Positions 1 to 9,302 are shown, numbered from the stretch's first letter. The stretch: 64,000 nucleotides of DNA from Sphingomonas colocasiae (GCF_019880585.1 NZ_JAINVV010000009.1:62001-126000), one strand, 5' to 3'. A program made the numbers and translations. Notes: generated from the letters alone by a model not told the origin.

Positions 1-11
1 ACGGTGCGCGG

Positions 12-443
12 TTATTGGTCGACGAAGGCCGGCGGGCCCCAGTCGCGCGAAAGCGCTTCGGTCAGCGCCTCGAAGCGTCGCTTGCCGAGCTGCTCGCCCA
101 GCCGGGCCTCGATGGTGTTGAGGATCTTCATCGCGTCGTCGCGAATCCCCTGCGATCGCGTGCTGAAATTGACGATCTGCGCGCGGCCGTCGCTGGGATC
201 CGCGCTCATCGTGATCAGTTCCTTGCGCTCCATCTCGGTCAGCATCTGGCTGATCGCCTGACGGGTGACCCCCAGATTCTTGGCGAGCTGCGACGCGCGG
301 CGCACGCCGAATGCGACGTTGGAGAGGATCAGCGACTGCGATCGCGTCACATCCCCCCAGCCATGCTGCTTCAGCCCGGCCTGCAGCGCTTCGTCGAACC
401 AGTAATAGGCCCGAAGCAGATCCATCATCAGAAATTGCTGCAC
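12..443 (-). CDS. MarR-family transcriptional regulator
   Basis: Small winged-helix DNA-binding repressor of the MarR family, about 143 residues from the GTG at 443. A TTG at 503 and ATGs at 428 and 425 are alternatives; GTG 443 was preferred because a run of G lies just upstream. The helix-turn-helix region is visible around ASQLAKNLGVTRQAISQML and the wing around SADPSDGRAQIV. It is the last gene of a minus-strand series (TonB receptor, P450, CoA ligase, MarR) and begins about 60 bases after the ligase stop. Being cotranscribed with catabolic genes suggests it senses the substrate or its CoA thioester and represses the locus. The two palindromes at 5597-5615 and 5697-5717 are its probable operators (inference). 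Confidence 0.8.
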   Translation of the reverse strand: MQQFLMMDLLRAYYWFDEALQAGLKQHGWGDVTRSQSLILSNVAFGVRRASQLAKNLGVTRQAISQMLTEMERKELITMSADPSDGRAQIVNFSTRSQGIRDDAMKILNTIEARLGEQLGKRRFEALTEALSRDWGPPAFVDQ

Positions 444-506
444 GCTGCCCCCGTTCCGGCTTCGCCTTCCCTCCGCAATGCGCCAGGAATTGAGCCGCAG
501 CAAGGC

Positions 507-2054
507 TCATTGGCCGAACAGCTCGGGAAGGGCCCGTCGCAGGACCTTGCCCGAAGCGTTGCGCGGGAAGCAAGTCGTTTCGAAGATGCGCGTCGGGCAT
601 TTGTAATGCGCCAGCCGCGATCGGCAGTCCGCGATCACCGCCGCCGCATCGAGACTATGGCCGTCCTGCGGAATGATCGCGGCGACCACGGTTTCACCCC
701 AGCGCGGATCGGGCAGCGAGAAGACTGCGGCATCCGCCACCCCCGGCGCCGCGGACAGCGCCTTTTCGACTTCCACCGGATAGACATTCTCGCCGCCGGT
801 AATGATCACATCCTTTTTGCGATCGGTGACGAACAGATAGCCGTCGGCATCGCGATAGCCGACATCGCCGGTGTGCAGCCAGCCATCGGCATCGGCCACG
901 CTTTCCCCCACCCCATCGATCGACCAGTGATGTGCCTCGGGATGCGCGAGCCGCGCCCAGATCTCCCCGATCTCGCCCGGCCCCACGTCCATGCCGTCAT
1001 CATCGACCAGGCGCAGTTCGACGCCAGGATTGGCAAGGCCGGTCGCCTGCGACTTGCCCTGCGATCGCGCGTCATGCGCATCGGGCGGCAGATGGGTGAT
1101 CGGCCCGACGCTCTCGGTCAGCCCATAGACCTGCGAGAAGCTGCAGCCGAACGCGGCGATGCACGCGTCGAGCAACGTCTCCGCGATCGGCGAACTGCCA
1201 TAGGCGATCATGCGCAGGCTGGTGGTGCCGGTGCCGCGTGCGCGGTGTTCGGCAAGCGCGGTGCTCAGCATCGCCGGCACCCATTGCGCATGCGTTACCT
1301 GCCAGCGATCGACCGCGTCGAGCATGCCGGTCGCGGTTGCGGCGGGAAGCTGGATCTGCGTCATGCCACCGGCCAGGCCATATTGGGTCCAGGCCCAGCC
1401 GGCGGTGTGAAAAACCGGCGCGACGATCAGCAGCCGCGCGTCGGCCGAGAAATCGAGCGTGGTCGGCGCGCAGGTCATCCGCTCCACCGCTTCGCTCGTA
1501 TAGGCGAGCGCCTTGGGTTCGCCGGTGGTGCCCGATGTGAAGAACAAGGTGGTAAGATCGTCGGGGCGCTGGCCCTCCACGCGAACGACATCACCAGAGG
1601 CGATCAGCGCGTCGAGCGCGCCGCCGGTTTCGGTCATCGCCTGGCCGGCGGGCAGCAACGGCGCGAATTCGGCATCGCCGATGATCATCGCGGGGCGCGC
1701 GCGATCGACCACCGCCGCGATCTCGGCGGCCGACAGGCGCCAGTTGAGGCCGAGCAGGACCAGTCGCGCGCGGCGGGTCGCGACCAGGATAACGGGAAAA
1801 TCGACGCCGTTGCGCCCCAGCCAGCCCAGCCGATCGCCCGGTTTCAGTCCGTGCGCGACCAGCGCCGCCGCCAGCCGGTTCGCACGATCATCGAGCGTGC
1901 GCCAGTCGAGCGCGGCATCGGGCGAGATCACCGCGATCGCATCGGGCTTTTCACGCGCGAACCGCGCGACCTGGCGTTCGAGCGTGGTTTCGGGCCAGGA
2001 CGCCCCGATCCCGTTCCACACCGGCTGCTCGTCCCGCATCTTCGCCACCGCCAT
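507..2054 (-). CDS. Acyl-CoA synthetase / AMP-dependent ligase
   Basis: ANL-superfamily adenylating enzyme of 515 residues, expected to activate a carboxylic acid to its CoA thioester through an acyl-AMP. The phosphate-binding loop FFTSGTTGEPKA is at about 171-182, YGLTE forms the adenine-site motif, and TGDVGYRDADGYLFVTDRKK followed by GGENVYPVE marks the hinge and C-terminal lid. A C-terminal catalytic lysine in the usual position (NASGKVLRR) is present. The ATG at 2054 starts two bases after the P450 stop, so the two are probably translationally coupled. The frame stays open far upstream, but that part lies inside the P450 gene and is not protein-like. Substrate cannot be told from sequence; context suggests a terpenoid, steroid or aromatic acid. 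Confidence 0.88.
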   Translation of the reverse strand: MAVAKMRDEQPVWNGIGASWPETTLERQVARFAREKPDAIAVISPDAALDWRTLDDRANRLAAALVAHGLKPGDRLGWLGRNGVDFPVILVATRRARLVLLGLNWRLSAAEIAAVVDRARPAMIIGDAEFAPLLPAGQAMTETGGALDALIASGDVVRVEGQRPDDLTTLFFTSGTTGEPKALAYTSEAVERMTCAPTTLDFSADARLLIVAPVFHTAGWAWTQYGLAGGMTQIQLPAATATGMLDAVDRWQVTHAQWVPAMLSTALAEHRARGTGTTSLRMIAYGSSPIAETLLDACIAAFGCSFSQVYGLTESVGPITHLPPDAHDARSQGKSQATGLANPGVELRLVDDDGMDVGPGEIGEIWARLAHPEAHHWSIDGVGESVADADGWLHTGDVGYRDADGYLFVTDRKKDVIITGGENVYPVEVEKALSAAPGVADAAVFSLPDPRWGETVVAAIIPQDGHSLDAAAVIADCRSRLAHYKCPTRIFETTCFPRNASGKVLRRALPELFGQ

Positions 2055-2056
2055 GT

Positions 2057-3295
2057 TCACCTTGCCCTGCCGAGCGAAACAGGCAGGTGCTTGATGCCGC
2101 AAACGAAATTGCTCTGCAGATAGTCGGGCTCGCCGGCGATCGCGATATCGGGGAAGCGCGCGAGCAATGCGGTCAGCAGCGCTTCGAGCTGCATCGTCGC
2201 GACGCGGGCGCCCAGGCAATGATGAATGCCGATCCCGAAGGACAGATGACGCGACGCGTTGGTCCGCTCGACGTCCAGCCGGCGCGGATCCGCGAACATC
2301 GCCGGATCCGAATTGGCCGCGCCATAGAGCATCGCCACCCGATCCCCAGCCGGGATCGCGACACCGCCGATCTCGACGTCGACCAGGGCGGTGCGCATCA
2401 TCTGGATCACCGGCGTCACATAGCGCAACAATTCGGGAACCGCGCCCGCGATCAGGCCCGGCTGCTCGACCAGCTTGCGCTTCTGGTCGGGAAAACGACT
2501 GAGCGCGACGATCGCGCCCGACAGCGAATTGCGCGTCGTCTCGTTGCCCGCCGCCAGCAACAGGGTGAACAGGCCGCGCTTGACGGCATCGCGCAGCGGC
2601 GCGCCGTCCGACATCATGGTCGCGACGATGGTCAGCAGATCCTCCTGCGGATCGGCCTGGCGCGCCTCGAACAGCGCCAATCCATAGTCGAACACCTCCT
2701 CGAACGCCGCCAGCGAGCTTTCGCGCGAACTGGCATAGTCGGGATCCGACGTGCCGACGAGCCGGTTGGTCCAGTCGAACACCTTGCCGATATCCTCGTC
2801 GGGAATGCCGAGCATCAGGCAGAGGGTGCGGATCGGCACGATCGCGGCGACTTCGGAAACGAACTCGATCTCGCCGCCATCGGGCAGGTTCGATACCAGA
2901 TCGGCGACGAAGCCGTTCACGCTCGCTTCCAGCCGCCGCAATGCGGAGGGCAGGAAGCTGGGCTGGAGCGGGCGGCGGACCTCGCCATGGCGCGGCGGGT
3001 CCATCGTCATCATCGTGCTCGTCACCGCCTCGCGGATCTTCGGCGTCAGCAGCGCGATGCCGCCTTCCTCGAAGACCCGGAATCCCTGGGTGGAGGTGAA
3101 GCGGACATTGTCGCGCGAAACCGCCTCGACATCGGCATGGCGCGTCAGCGTCCAATAAGGCGGCCGACCGTCGCGGCCGTCATGGCGACGCACCGGATCA
3201 TCGGCCCGCAACGCTTCGTAAGTGGCAAAAGGGTGGCCGTTCCTGAAGGTCGCGGCCTTTTCGAGATCGAACGCCGTCATCGTCGTGCTGGCCAC
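2057..3295 (-). CDS. Cytochrome P450
   Basis: Bacterial class I-type P450 of 412 residues, a soluble haem monooxygenase that needs a ferredoxin and reductase, neither of which is in this window. The haem-ligand signature HLSFGIGIHHCLGAR places the cysteine near residue 360, and the I-helix oxygen-activation motif AAGNETTR is at about 250. The GTG at 3295 begins 9 bases after the upstream TonB-receptor stop; ATG 3280 (MTAFDLEK) is an alternative start. It sits directly before an acyl-CoA ligase, so a hydroxylation followed by CoA activation of the same compound is a reasonable inference. Confidence 0.92.
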   Translation of the reverse strand: MASTTMTAFDLEKAATFRNGHPFATYEALRADDPVRRHDGRDGRPPYWTLTRHADVEAVSRDNVRFTSTQGFRVFEEGGIALLTPKIREAVTSTMMTMDPPRHGEVRRPLQPSFLPSALRRLEASVNGFVADLVSNLPDGGEIEFVSEVAAIVPIRTLCLMLGIPDEDIGKVFDWTNRLVGTSDPDYASSRESSLAAFEEVFDYGLALFEARQADPQEDLLTIVATMMSDGAPLRDAVKRGLFTLLLAAGNETTRNSLSGAIVALSRFPDQKRKLVEQPGLIAGAVPELLRYVTPVIQMMRTALVDVEIGGVAIPAGDRVAMLYGAANSDPAMFADPRRLDVERTNASRHLSFGIGIHHCLGARVATMQLEALLTALLARFPDIAIAGEPDYLQSNFVCGIKHLPVSLGRAR

Positions 3296-3304
3296 CCTTG
3301 CCGA

Positions 3305-5527
3305 TCAGAATTTATACGAAGCCTGCACCGCGAAGGTGCGTGGCGCATCGACGGTCAGCGATCGCGAGTCGGGCGAGAAGACCGTTGCCGCCAGGCCGCC
3401 GGCGCCGACGAACGCCACCGTCGTCTTGTCGGTCAGGTTACGACCGATCACCGCCAGTTCCCAGCTTTCGTCGGGTGCGCCGATGCCGATGCGCGCGTCG
3501 ATCTTGGCATAAGCCGGCTGCACCGCCAACGGATCACGCGTCGAATCGCGGCGCGAGAAGGACTGGAACAGCGTCGTCAGGCTGCCCGTGAATTTGAGCG
3601 ACGATCCGATATCGCCCGAATAGCGCGCCGTCACCGCACCCGCCCATTTCGGCGTGAAATTGAGCCGAAGGCCGGACAGGTTGCACGATCCGGGCTGGGT
3701 GCCGTTGGGCGTCTGTCCGGTATAGCAGGGCCCCGCACCATAATCGCCATATTTGGCGCTGGGCGTCCAGGCGGCATTGCCGATCAGTTCGAATCCGCGC
3801 GCGACCCGGATCAGGCCGTCCAGTTCCACGCCCTTGACCACCGCATCGCCGGCATTGCCCGTGAAGAAGGGTGCGCTGAGCCCATCGGGCGAGGGCAGGG
3901 CAGCCGATACCTGAAGATTGGTGTATTTGGTGCGGTAGGCCGCCAGGTTGAGATGGCCGACACCGGGGAAGCTCAGCTTCGCGCCCGCCTCGAAAGACTG
4001 CGAGCGCTCGGGCTCGAACTGGAAGGAGAAGGGCACCGCGTTCGAGATCGCGCCCTGGAAGCCGCCGCCTTTCGAACCCCGGCTGTAGGTGAAATAGACC
4101 ATGGCATTGTCGTTGACGTCGTACTGCACCGTCGCCGACGGATCGATCAGCCCTTCGCGCAGACTATCCGAGAAATTGGCGACCTGGGTGCCGGTGCGCA
4201 GATCGGTATAGGTATTGGGGCCGGAGAAACGCTTGTAGGTCGCGCTCTTGCGCTCATGCGTATAGCGCAGCGCGCCGATCGCGCGCAGGCTGTCGCTGAT
4301 GTTCGCGGTGACCTGTCCGTAGAAGGACCAGACGCGGCTGTCCTGATCCATGATGCGATAGGTGCTGGCCGCCGGCGCAAAGAGCACGCCGGTCGTGCGC
4401 TCTTCCAGCAGGTCGCCAACCTGATAATAGGCGCCGACGACATATTCGATCGTCTTGCCGGTAGGTGAGAGCAGCCGGATTTCCTGCGACATCTGGTTGA
4501 AATTCATGTCGAAATCGGCGCTGGCACCGGTCACTTCGGTGAAATCGGCGTCGATCCGGTTCTTGCTGACGAAATGCGAATAGCCGGTGATCGTGGTCAG
4601 CGTGTGCTCGCCAAGCTCGATGTCGAACTGCAGCGACGCGGTGTCGGTGCGGATATTGTCGAACTCGTTCGAGAAGGCGAGCCCGCTTTCCTTGACGTGA
4701 TCGATCCCGCGCCCCTTGAGCGCGGACATGATCTGGACGGGCGACCCGTCGACCTTGACATCGGCATGCTCATATTTGGCAGTCATCGTGATCGGGCCGC
4801 CATTGTCGTAATAGAGCACGGCGCGGCCGACGATCTCCCGCCGGGCGGGCTGATCCTTGTTCGAGAAGCTGTTGTACATATAGCCGTCGACATCGGAATA
4901 TTTGCCGACGACGCGGACCGCGAGATTGTCCGCGATCGGGATGTCGAGCGCGCCTTCCACCGTCGGACCGCTGGGATCAATCGCATAGTCGGCGCGGACA
5001 TAGCCGCCGAATTCGAAGCCGGGCTTGCGCGTGACGATGTTGATCGCGCCGGCATTGGTGTTCTTGCCGACCAGCGCGCCCTGGGGCCCGCGCAGTACCT
5101 CCATCCGCTCGATATCGAGGAAGGGCGAGGCGAATTGGCGCGCATTGCCGCCATAAATGCCGTCGACGAACATCACCACCGATTGTTCGAGCGACGGGCT
5201 GCCGGGGCCGGAAGCAACGCCACGCATCGAGATGATGTTGGCGGCCGGTGTCTTGACCACGGTGAAATTGGGAATGAGCGGCCCCAGATCCTCGAAGGTG
5301 CGGATGCCGGTCTCCTGCAGCGCCTTGCCGGAAACGACCTGGATGGAGATCGGCACGTCCTGCAGGCTCTGCTCGCGCTTCTGCGCGGTAACGATGATCT
5401 CGCTCGCCAGATCGTCAGCGGGCGCATCCTGCGCCGCGGCCGTGCCGATGCTGGCCACCATTGCCATTGCGACGCACGAAACCCGCGCCGACAGCCAATC
5501 GCCCCTGCTCCGAATCGCGATCATCAT
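3305..5527 (-). CDS. TonB-dependent outer-membrane receptor
   Basis: Outer-membrane beta-barrel transporter of about 740 residues. An N-terminal signal peptide ends near GTAAAQ, followed by a TonB-box/plug region (EIIVTAQKREQSLQDVPISI) typical of the large sphingomonad receptor family. The C-terminus ends in the usual aromatic barrel signal (ASYKF). The start at ATG 5527 (5524 also possible) was chosen because GGGAGGGAGAGG lies immediately upstream. It heads the P450/ligase/MarR series, so it probably imports the substrate of that pathway rather than a siderophore; that is inference from neighbours. Confidence 0.9.
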   Translation of the reverse strand: MMIAIRSRGDWLSARVSCVAMAMVASIGTAAAQDAPADDLASEIIVTAQKREQSLQDVPISIQVVSGKALQETGIRTFEDLGPLIPNFTVVKTPAANIISMRGVASGPGSPSLEQSVVMFVDGIYGGNARQFASPFLDIERMEVLRGPQGALVGKNTNAGAINIVTRKPGFEFGGYVRADYAIDPSGPTVEGALDIPIADNLAVRVVGKYSDVDGYMYNSFSNKDQPARREIVGRAVLYYDNGGPITMTAKYEHADVKVDGSPVQIMSALKGRGIDHVKESGLAFSNEFDNIRTDTASLQFDIELGEHTLTTITGYSHFVSKNRIDADFTEVTGASADFDMNFNQMSQEIRLLSPTGKTIEYVVGAYYQVGDLLEERTTGVLFAPAASTYRIMDQDSRVWSFYGQVTANISDSLRAIGALRYTHERKSATYKRFSGPNTYTDLRTGTQVANFSDSLREGLIDPSATVQYDVNDNAMVYFTYSRGSKGGGFQGAISNAVPFSFQFEPERSQSFEAGAKLSFPGVGHLNLAAYRTKYTNLQVSAALPSPDGLSAPFFTGNAGDAVVKGVELDGLIRVARGFELIGNAAWTPSAKYGDYGAGPCYTGQTPNGTQPGSCNLSGLRLNFTPKWAGAVTARYSGDIGSSLKFTGSLTTLFQSFSRRDSTRDPLAVQPAYAKIDARIGIGAPDESWELAVIGRNLTDKTTVAFVGAGGLAATVFSPDSRSLTVDAPRTFAVQASYKF

Positions 5528-5596
5528 CCTCTCCCTCCCGCCTTTTGACTCACCTGAGTGGCGTTGTTCGCCCATAGCTGCGCCAACGCCGGACGA

Positions 5597-5615
5597 ATGT
5601 CAACTTTATTGACAT
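5597..5615. promoter_or_regulatory. Palindromic operator 1 (ATGTCAA-N5-TTGACAT)
   Basis: Perfect 7-bp inverted repeat with a 5-base spacer, upstream of the TonB receptor start in the divergent gap 5528-5749. Its core TGTCAA-N5-TTGACA has the same spacing as operator 2. A MarR-type dimer is the likely ligand. Confidence 0.6.
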
Positions 5616-5696
5616 TAAAAGACAAGATACTTGCCGAAACTCCTGATCACGCGGAGGTCGGGCCTCCAGGCGAAACGCTTGCAAGCCTCCGCGCAT

Positions 5697-5717
5697 ATTG
5701 TTAATTTACTTAACAAT
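5697..5717. promoter_or_regulatory. Palindromic operator 2 (ATTGTTAA-N5-TTAACAAT)
   Basis: Perfect 8-bp inverted repeat with a 5-base spacer, about 33 bases before the oxidoreductase start. Together with operator 1 it gives the consensus TGTYAA-N5-TTRACA, 100 bp apart centre to centre, so one dimeric regulator could control both divergent units. Confidence 0.6.
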
Positions 5718-5749
5718 GATGGCCATGTGGCGGCGCGGGAGGATGGTTG

Positions 5750-6781
5750 ATGAGCGGCACTTGCGGAAACGCCATGCGAACATTGCTGAGCACGCGCTGC
5801 GGCGGCCCCGAAACGCTGGAGCTGAAACATCTCGCGCGTCCGGTGCCCGGACCCGGCCAGATCCTGATTCGCGTGGCGAGTTGCGGCATCAACTATCCCG
5901 ATGTGCTGATCATCGAGGATCGCTATCAGCATCGCCCGCCCCGCCCCTTCGCGCCGGGCGGCGAGGTTTCGGGCGTGATCGCCGCGATCGGCGAGGGTGT
6001 TGCCGGCTTCGCCCCCGGCGATCGCGTCGCGGCGCTCACCTATATCGGCGGGCTGGCGGACCATGTCGCGTGCGACGCGGCGATGGCGATGAAGCTGCCC
6101 GATGACCTTCCCGGCCCCGAAGCGGCGATGCTGATGTCCACCTATGCCACATCCTATCACGCGCTCGTCGATCGGGGCCGGATCTCGCCGGGCGATCGCG
6201 TGGTCATACTCGGCGCTGCGGGCGGTGTCGGTCTCGCCGCCGTCGAGATCGCGGCCGCACTCGGCGCCACGGTGCTCGCGCTGGTTTCATCGCCCGAAAA
6301 GGCGGACGCCGTGCGCGCGGCGGGCGCCGCGCATGTCATCGTCCATGACGGCGAACCCCGCGATGCCGCGTCGGCGAAGGCGATGACAGGCCTGATCCGC
6401 GAAGCGCTGGGCGACGACGGCGCGGATATCGTCTACGATCCCGTCGGCGGCGGCTTCGCCGAACCCGCCGTGCGCGCGATGGCGTGGAACGGGCGCTATC
6501 TGGTCGTCGGCTTCGTCGCCGGCATTCCATCGGTGCCGTTCAACCTGCCGCTGCTCAAAGGCTGCGAGATCGTCGGCGTGTTCATGGGTGGCTTCGCCGC
6601 GCGCGATCCGGACGGCTATGCCGCCAATCTGCGCGCATTGTTCGACCTCTACAGCGCCGGCAGGCTTCGCCCGCACATTTCGGCGCGCTATCCCCTGGCG
6701 CGCGGGGGAGACGCGATCGCGGTGCTACGAGACCGGCAGGCGATCGGCAAGATCGTAGTGGACATGGACGAGGTAGCGTGA
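5750..6781 (+). CDS. NADPH:quinone oxidoreductase-like (zinc-free MDR family) protein
   Basis: Medium-chain dehydrogenase/reductase of 343 residues with the GroES-like N-terminal domain and a Rossmann fold (GAAGGVGLAAVEIA near 150-165). It lacks an obvious structural zinc cysteine cluster, which fits the quinone-oxidoreductase or enoyl reductase subfamily that reduces quinones or enones with NADPH. ATG 5750 was chosen because GGAGG precedes it by 7 bases; ATG 5774 is another candidate. Its stop overlaps the next start (TGATG), coupling it to the sulfatase. It may act on an unsaturated intermediate of the adjacent catabolic pathway (inference). Confidence 0.85.
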   Translation: MSGTCGNAMRTLLSTRCGGPETLELKHLARPVPGPGQILIRVASCGINYPDVLIIEDRYQHRPPRPFAPGGEVSGVIAAIGEGVAGFAPGDRVAALTYIGGLADHVACDAAMAMKLPDDLPGPEAAMLMSTYATSYHALVDRGRISPGDRVVILGAAGGVGLAAVEIAAALGATVLALVSSPEKADAVRAAGAAHVIVHDGEPRDAASAKAMTGLIREALGDDGADIVYDPVGGGFAEPAVRAMAWNGRYLVVGFVAGIPSVPFNLPLLKGCEIVGVFMGGFAARDPDGYAANLRALFDLYSAGRLRPHISARYPLARGGDAIAVLRDRQAIGKIVVDMDEVA

Positions 6782-8187
6782 TGACGACAGACGGACTTTC
6801 GCGCCGGCAGGTTCTGGCCCAGGCATCGGCGGGCGCGGCACTCGGCCTCTCCCCTGCGGCAAGCGCCGCCACGCGCACCGCGCGATCGGGGCGCCCCAAC
6901 ATCCTGTTCATCCTGGCCGACGATCTCGGTTACGCTGATCTGAGCTGCTATGGCCGCGAGGATTACGCGACGCCGCATCTCGACGGACTGGCCCGCGACG
7001 GACTGAAACTCTCGCAGGCCTACGCCAATTCCTCGGTCTGCTCGCCCACCCGCCTGGCGCTGATCACCGGCCGCTACCAGTATCGCCTGCCCGCCGGACT
7101 CGACGAGCCGCTGGGCCGCAACCTCGCGCTCGGCCTGCCGCCAGGCGGCGCCACTCTGCCCTCGCGCCTGCGCGACCTGGGCTATGCCACCGCGCTGGTC
7201 GGGAAATGGCATCTCGGCACCCTTCCCGATTTCGGCCCGCTCAAGAGCGGCTATGACCGGTTCTTCGGCAGCTATGGCGGCGGCGTCGATTATTTCACCC
7301 ATGCCCTCACCATCCGCGGCGTCGATACGCCCGATCTGTTCGACGGCGAGACCGCGGTGAAGCGCAACGGCTATCTGACCGATATGCTGACCGATCGCGC
7401 GATCGACGAATTGTCGCGCTTCGCGGCGGGCGAGGCCCCCTTCCTGCTCAGTCTTCACTACACGTCGCCGCACTGGCCCTGGGAAGGGCCGCAAGATGCC
7501 GCGATCGCGACATCGATCCGCGATTCCTTCCATTATGACGGCGGCAGCGCCAGAACCTATGCCGAGATGGTCACCAATCTCGACGGCAATATCGGCCGGG
7601 TGCTCCAGGCGCTCGCCCGGATGAAGCTCGCACGGGATACGATCGTGATCTTCACCAGCGACAATGGCGGTGAGCGTTTCTCGAAGAACTGGCCGTTCAC
7701 GGGCATGAAGGGCGAGCTGCTCGAAGGCGGCATCCGCGTTCCCGCGATCGTGCGCTGGCCGCGTCGCATCCGCGCCGGCGGCGTATCCGCTCAGGTGACC
7801 GCGTCGATGGACTGGCTGCCGACCCTGCTCGCCGCCGCCGCCGCCCCGCTGTCCGACCCCGCCGCCACCGACGGCATGAACATCCTGCCGATGCTGACCG
7901 GCGAGTCAGCCCCCGCGCAGCGTAAGCTCTATTGGCGGCACAAGGCCAACGACCAGTCGGCGATGCGCGACGGGGACCTCAAATATCTGAAGCTGGGCGG
8001 CCATGACTATCTGTTCGATGTTGCCGCCGACCCGCGCGAACGCGCCAATCTGAAGACGCATCAACCCGAACGGTTCGCGGCGATGAAACAGGCGTTCGAA
8101 GACTGGAACCGGACGATGCTTCCCTATCCCGCCGATGCCTTCAGCTATGATTTCCACGGCAAGGGAACCGTCGCCGATCGATACTAG
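6781..8187 (+). CDS. Exported type I sulfatase (arylsulfatase family)
   Basis: Formylglycine-dependent sulfatase of 468 residues that hydrolyses sulfate esters. The signature CSPTR has its modifiable cysteine at residue 87 inside SSVCSPTRLALITGR. Metal-site segments DDLGY, GKWHLG and SDNGG are all present. The N-terminus SRRQVLAQASAGAALGLSP looks like a twin-arginine signal with an A-x-A-like cleavage region, so periplasmic action is expected. It is translationally coupled to the upstream oxidoreductase. No maturase (formylglycine-generating enzyme or anSME) is seen in the window. The substrate is unknown; desulfation before P450/CoA-ligase catabolism is possible. Confidence 0.9.
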   Translation: MTTDGLSRRQVLAQASAGAALGLSPAASAATRTARSGRPNILFILADDLGYADLSCYGREDYATPHLDGLARDGLKLSQAYANSSVCSPTRLALITGRYQYRLPAGLDEPLGRNLALGLPPGGATLPSRLRDLGYATALVGKWHLGTLPDFGPLKSGYDRFFGSYGGGVDYFTHALTIRGVDTPDLFDGETAVKRNGYLTDMLTDRAIDELSRFAAGEAPFLLSLHYTSPHWPWEGPQDAAIATSIRDSFHYDGGSARTYAEMVTNLDGNIGRVLQALARMKLARDTIVIFTSDNGGERFSKNWPFTGMKGELLEGGIRVPAIVRWPRRIRAGGVSAQVTASMDWLPTLLAAAAAPLSDPAATDGMNILPMLTGESAPAQRKLYWRHKANDQSAMRDGDLKYLKLGGHDYLFDVAADPRERANLKTHQPERFAAMKQAFEDWNRTMLPYPADAFSYDFHGKGTVADRY

Positions 8188-8224
8188 AGCGGTTCGATCC
8201 ATTCGAACCAAACTCGCCTTGTCC

Positions 8225-8300
8225 TTCCCGCGAAAGCGGGAATCCCGCTTCTTCTTTCTGACGCTTCACGGAAAAGCTGGATTCCCGCGTACGCGGGAAT
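8225..8300. repeat. Pair of REP-like palindromes
   Basis: Two palindromes of the type common in proteobacterial extragenic repeats lie in the 210-bp gap between the sulfatase and the DsbA-like gene. They are TTCCCGCGAAAGCGGGAA (8225-8242) and ATTCCCGCGTACGCGGGAAT (8281-8300). They share the TTCCCGCG / CGCGGGAA core and may end the sulfatase transcript. No transposase is adjacent. Confidence 0.7.
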
Positions 8301-8397
8301 GACACCATGGTTGGTTGTTTCGGCTCAAATGAATCGAGCTCTGGCGCTCGGTCCAGGGCTCCCCATATCGGCGGCGACTGATCGAAAGGAATTGCCG

Positions 8398-9048
8398 ATG
8401 GCCCGCCCGATGAAGATCGACTTCGTGTCCGATGTCTCCTGCCCCTGGTGCATCATCGGCCTGCGCGGGCTGGAGGAAGCGCTGGCGCGGACCGGTGACC
8501 TGATCGACGCGCGCATCAGCTTCCATCCGTTCGAGCTCAATCCCAACATGCCGCCCGAAGGGCAGAATATCGTCGAGCATATCGCGCAGAAATACGGCTC
8601 GACGCCCGAACAATCGGCCGCGAATCGCGAGATGATCCGCGCCCGCGCCGCCGAGGTCGGCTTCACCATGGCCACATCGAACGACAGCCGCATCTACAAC
8701 ACCTTTGACGCGCACCGCCTGCTGCACTGGGCGGAGATCGAAGGAAAACAGGCCGCGCTCAAGCACGCGCTGTTCGAAGCCTATTTCACGAACGGACAGG
8801 CCCCCTCCGACCATGAGGTGCTGATCGCCGCCGCCGAACAGGCCGGGCTCGACGGCGCGGCCGCGCGCGAGGTGCTGGAATCGGGGCGCTATGCCGAGGA
8901 TGTCCGCCGCGCCGAACAACTCTGGCAATCGCGCGGCATCGCTTCGGTGCCGGCGGTGATCATCGACGATCGCTATCTGATCTCGGGTGGGCAGCCGCCC
9001 GCCGCGTTCGAACAGGCATTGCGCAACATCGTCGCCGAGACGGCCTGA
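8398..9048 (+). CDS. DsbA/FrnE-family thioredoxin-fold oxidoreductase
   Basis: Protein of 216 residues with a CPWC active site at residues 15-18 and the FrnE/2-hydroxychromene-2-carboxylate isomerase-like helical insertion. The cis-proline region is around SVPAVIIDD near residue 185. No signal peptide is visible, so it is cytoplasmic. Members act as thiol-disulfide oxidoreductases or as glutathione-dependent isomerases of aromatic degradation; the CPWC pair favours the former. The start ATG 8398 follows GAAAGGA by 7 bases. Confidence 0.85.
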   Translation: MARPMKIDFVSDVSCPWCIIGLRGLEEALARTGDLIDARISFHPFELNPNMPPEGQNIVEHIAQKYGSTPEQSAANREMIRARAAEVGFTMATSNDSRIYNTFDAHRLLHWAEIEGKQAALKHALFEAYFTNGQAPSDHEVLIAAAEQAGLDGAAAREVLESGRYAEDVRRAEQLWQSRGIASVPAVIIDDRYLISGGQPPAAFEQALRNIVAETA

Positions 9049-9061
9049 GCTTCCCAAAAAG

Positions 9062-9093
9062 GGGCCGCATGCGGCGTGACTCGCATGCGGCCC
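9062..9093. terminator. Hairpin terminator, probably bidirectional
   Basis: Perfect 12-bp stem (GGGCCGCATGCG / CGCATGCGGCCC) with an 8-base loop, 14 bases after the DsbA-like gene stop. The preceding AAAAA gives a T run on the minus strand, so it can also stop transcripts arriving from the tauD side. Confidence 0.65.
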
Positions 9094-9302
9094 AGGATTT
9101 ACCGGGAGAGGGAGATAGGGGAAACTCCCGGCTATTCGATCAAGGCAGCCCCGCGCCGGGCAAGCGCGGCCGATGGCCGCACGCCGCCCATGGGTGCGCA
9201 GGGCTTGATGAAAACGACTCTCCGATTTGCTTTTCGTTCGGTGCGATCGGGTCGCCGCTACCGAACGATCCGGCCCCGAATTATTAAGTCTACTAATATG
9301 AT

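Noticed and set aside
15-2123. Very long plus-strand open frame opposite the CoA ligase
   Set aside because: It is antisense to a clear enzyme gene, rich in Arg/His/Asp with no domain; a by-product of high GC third positions.
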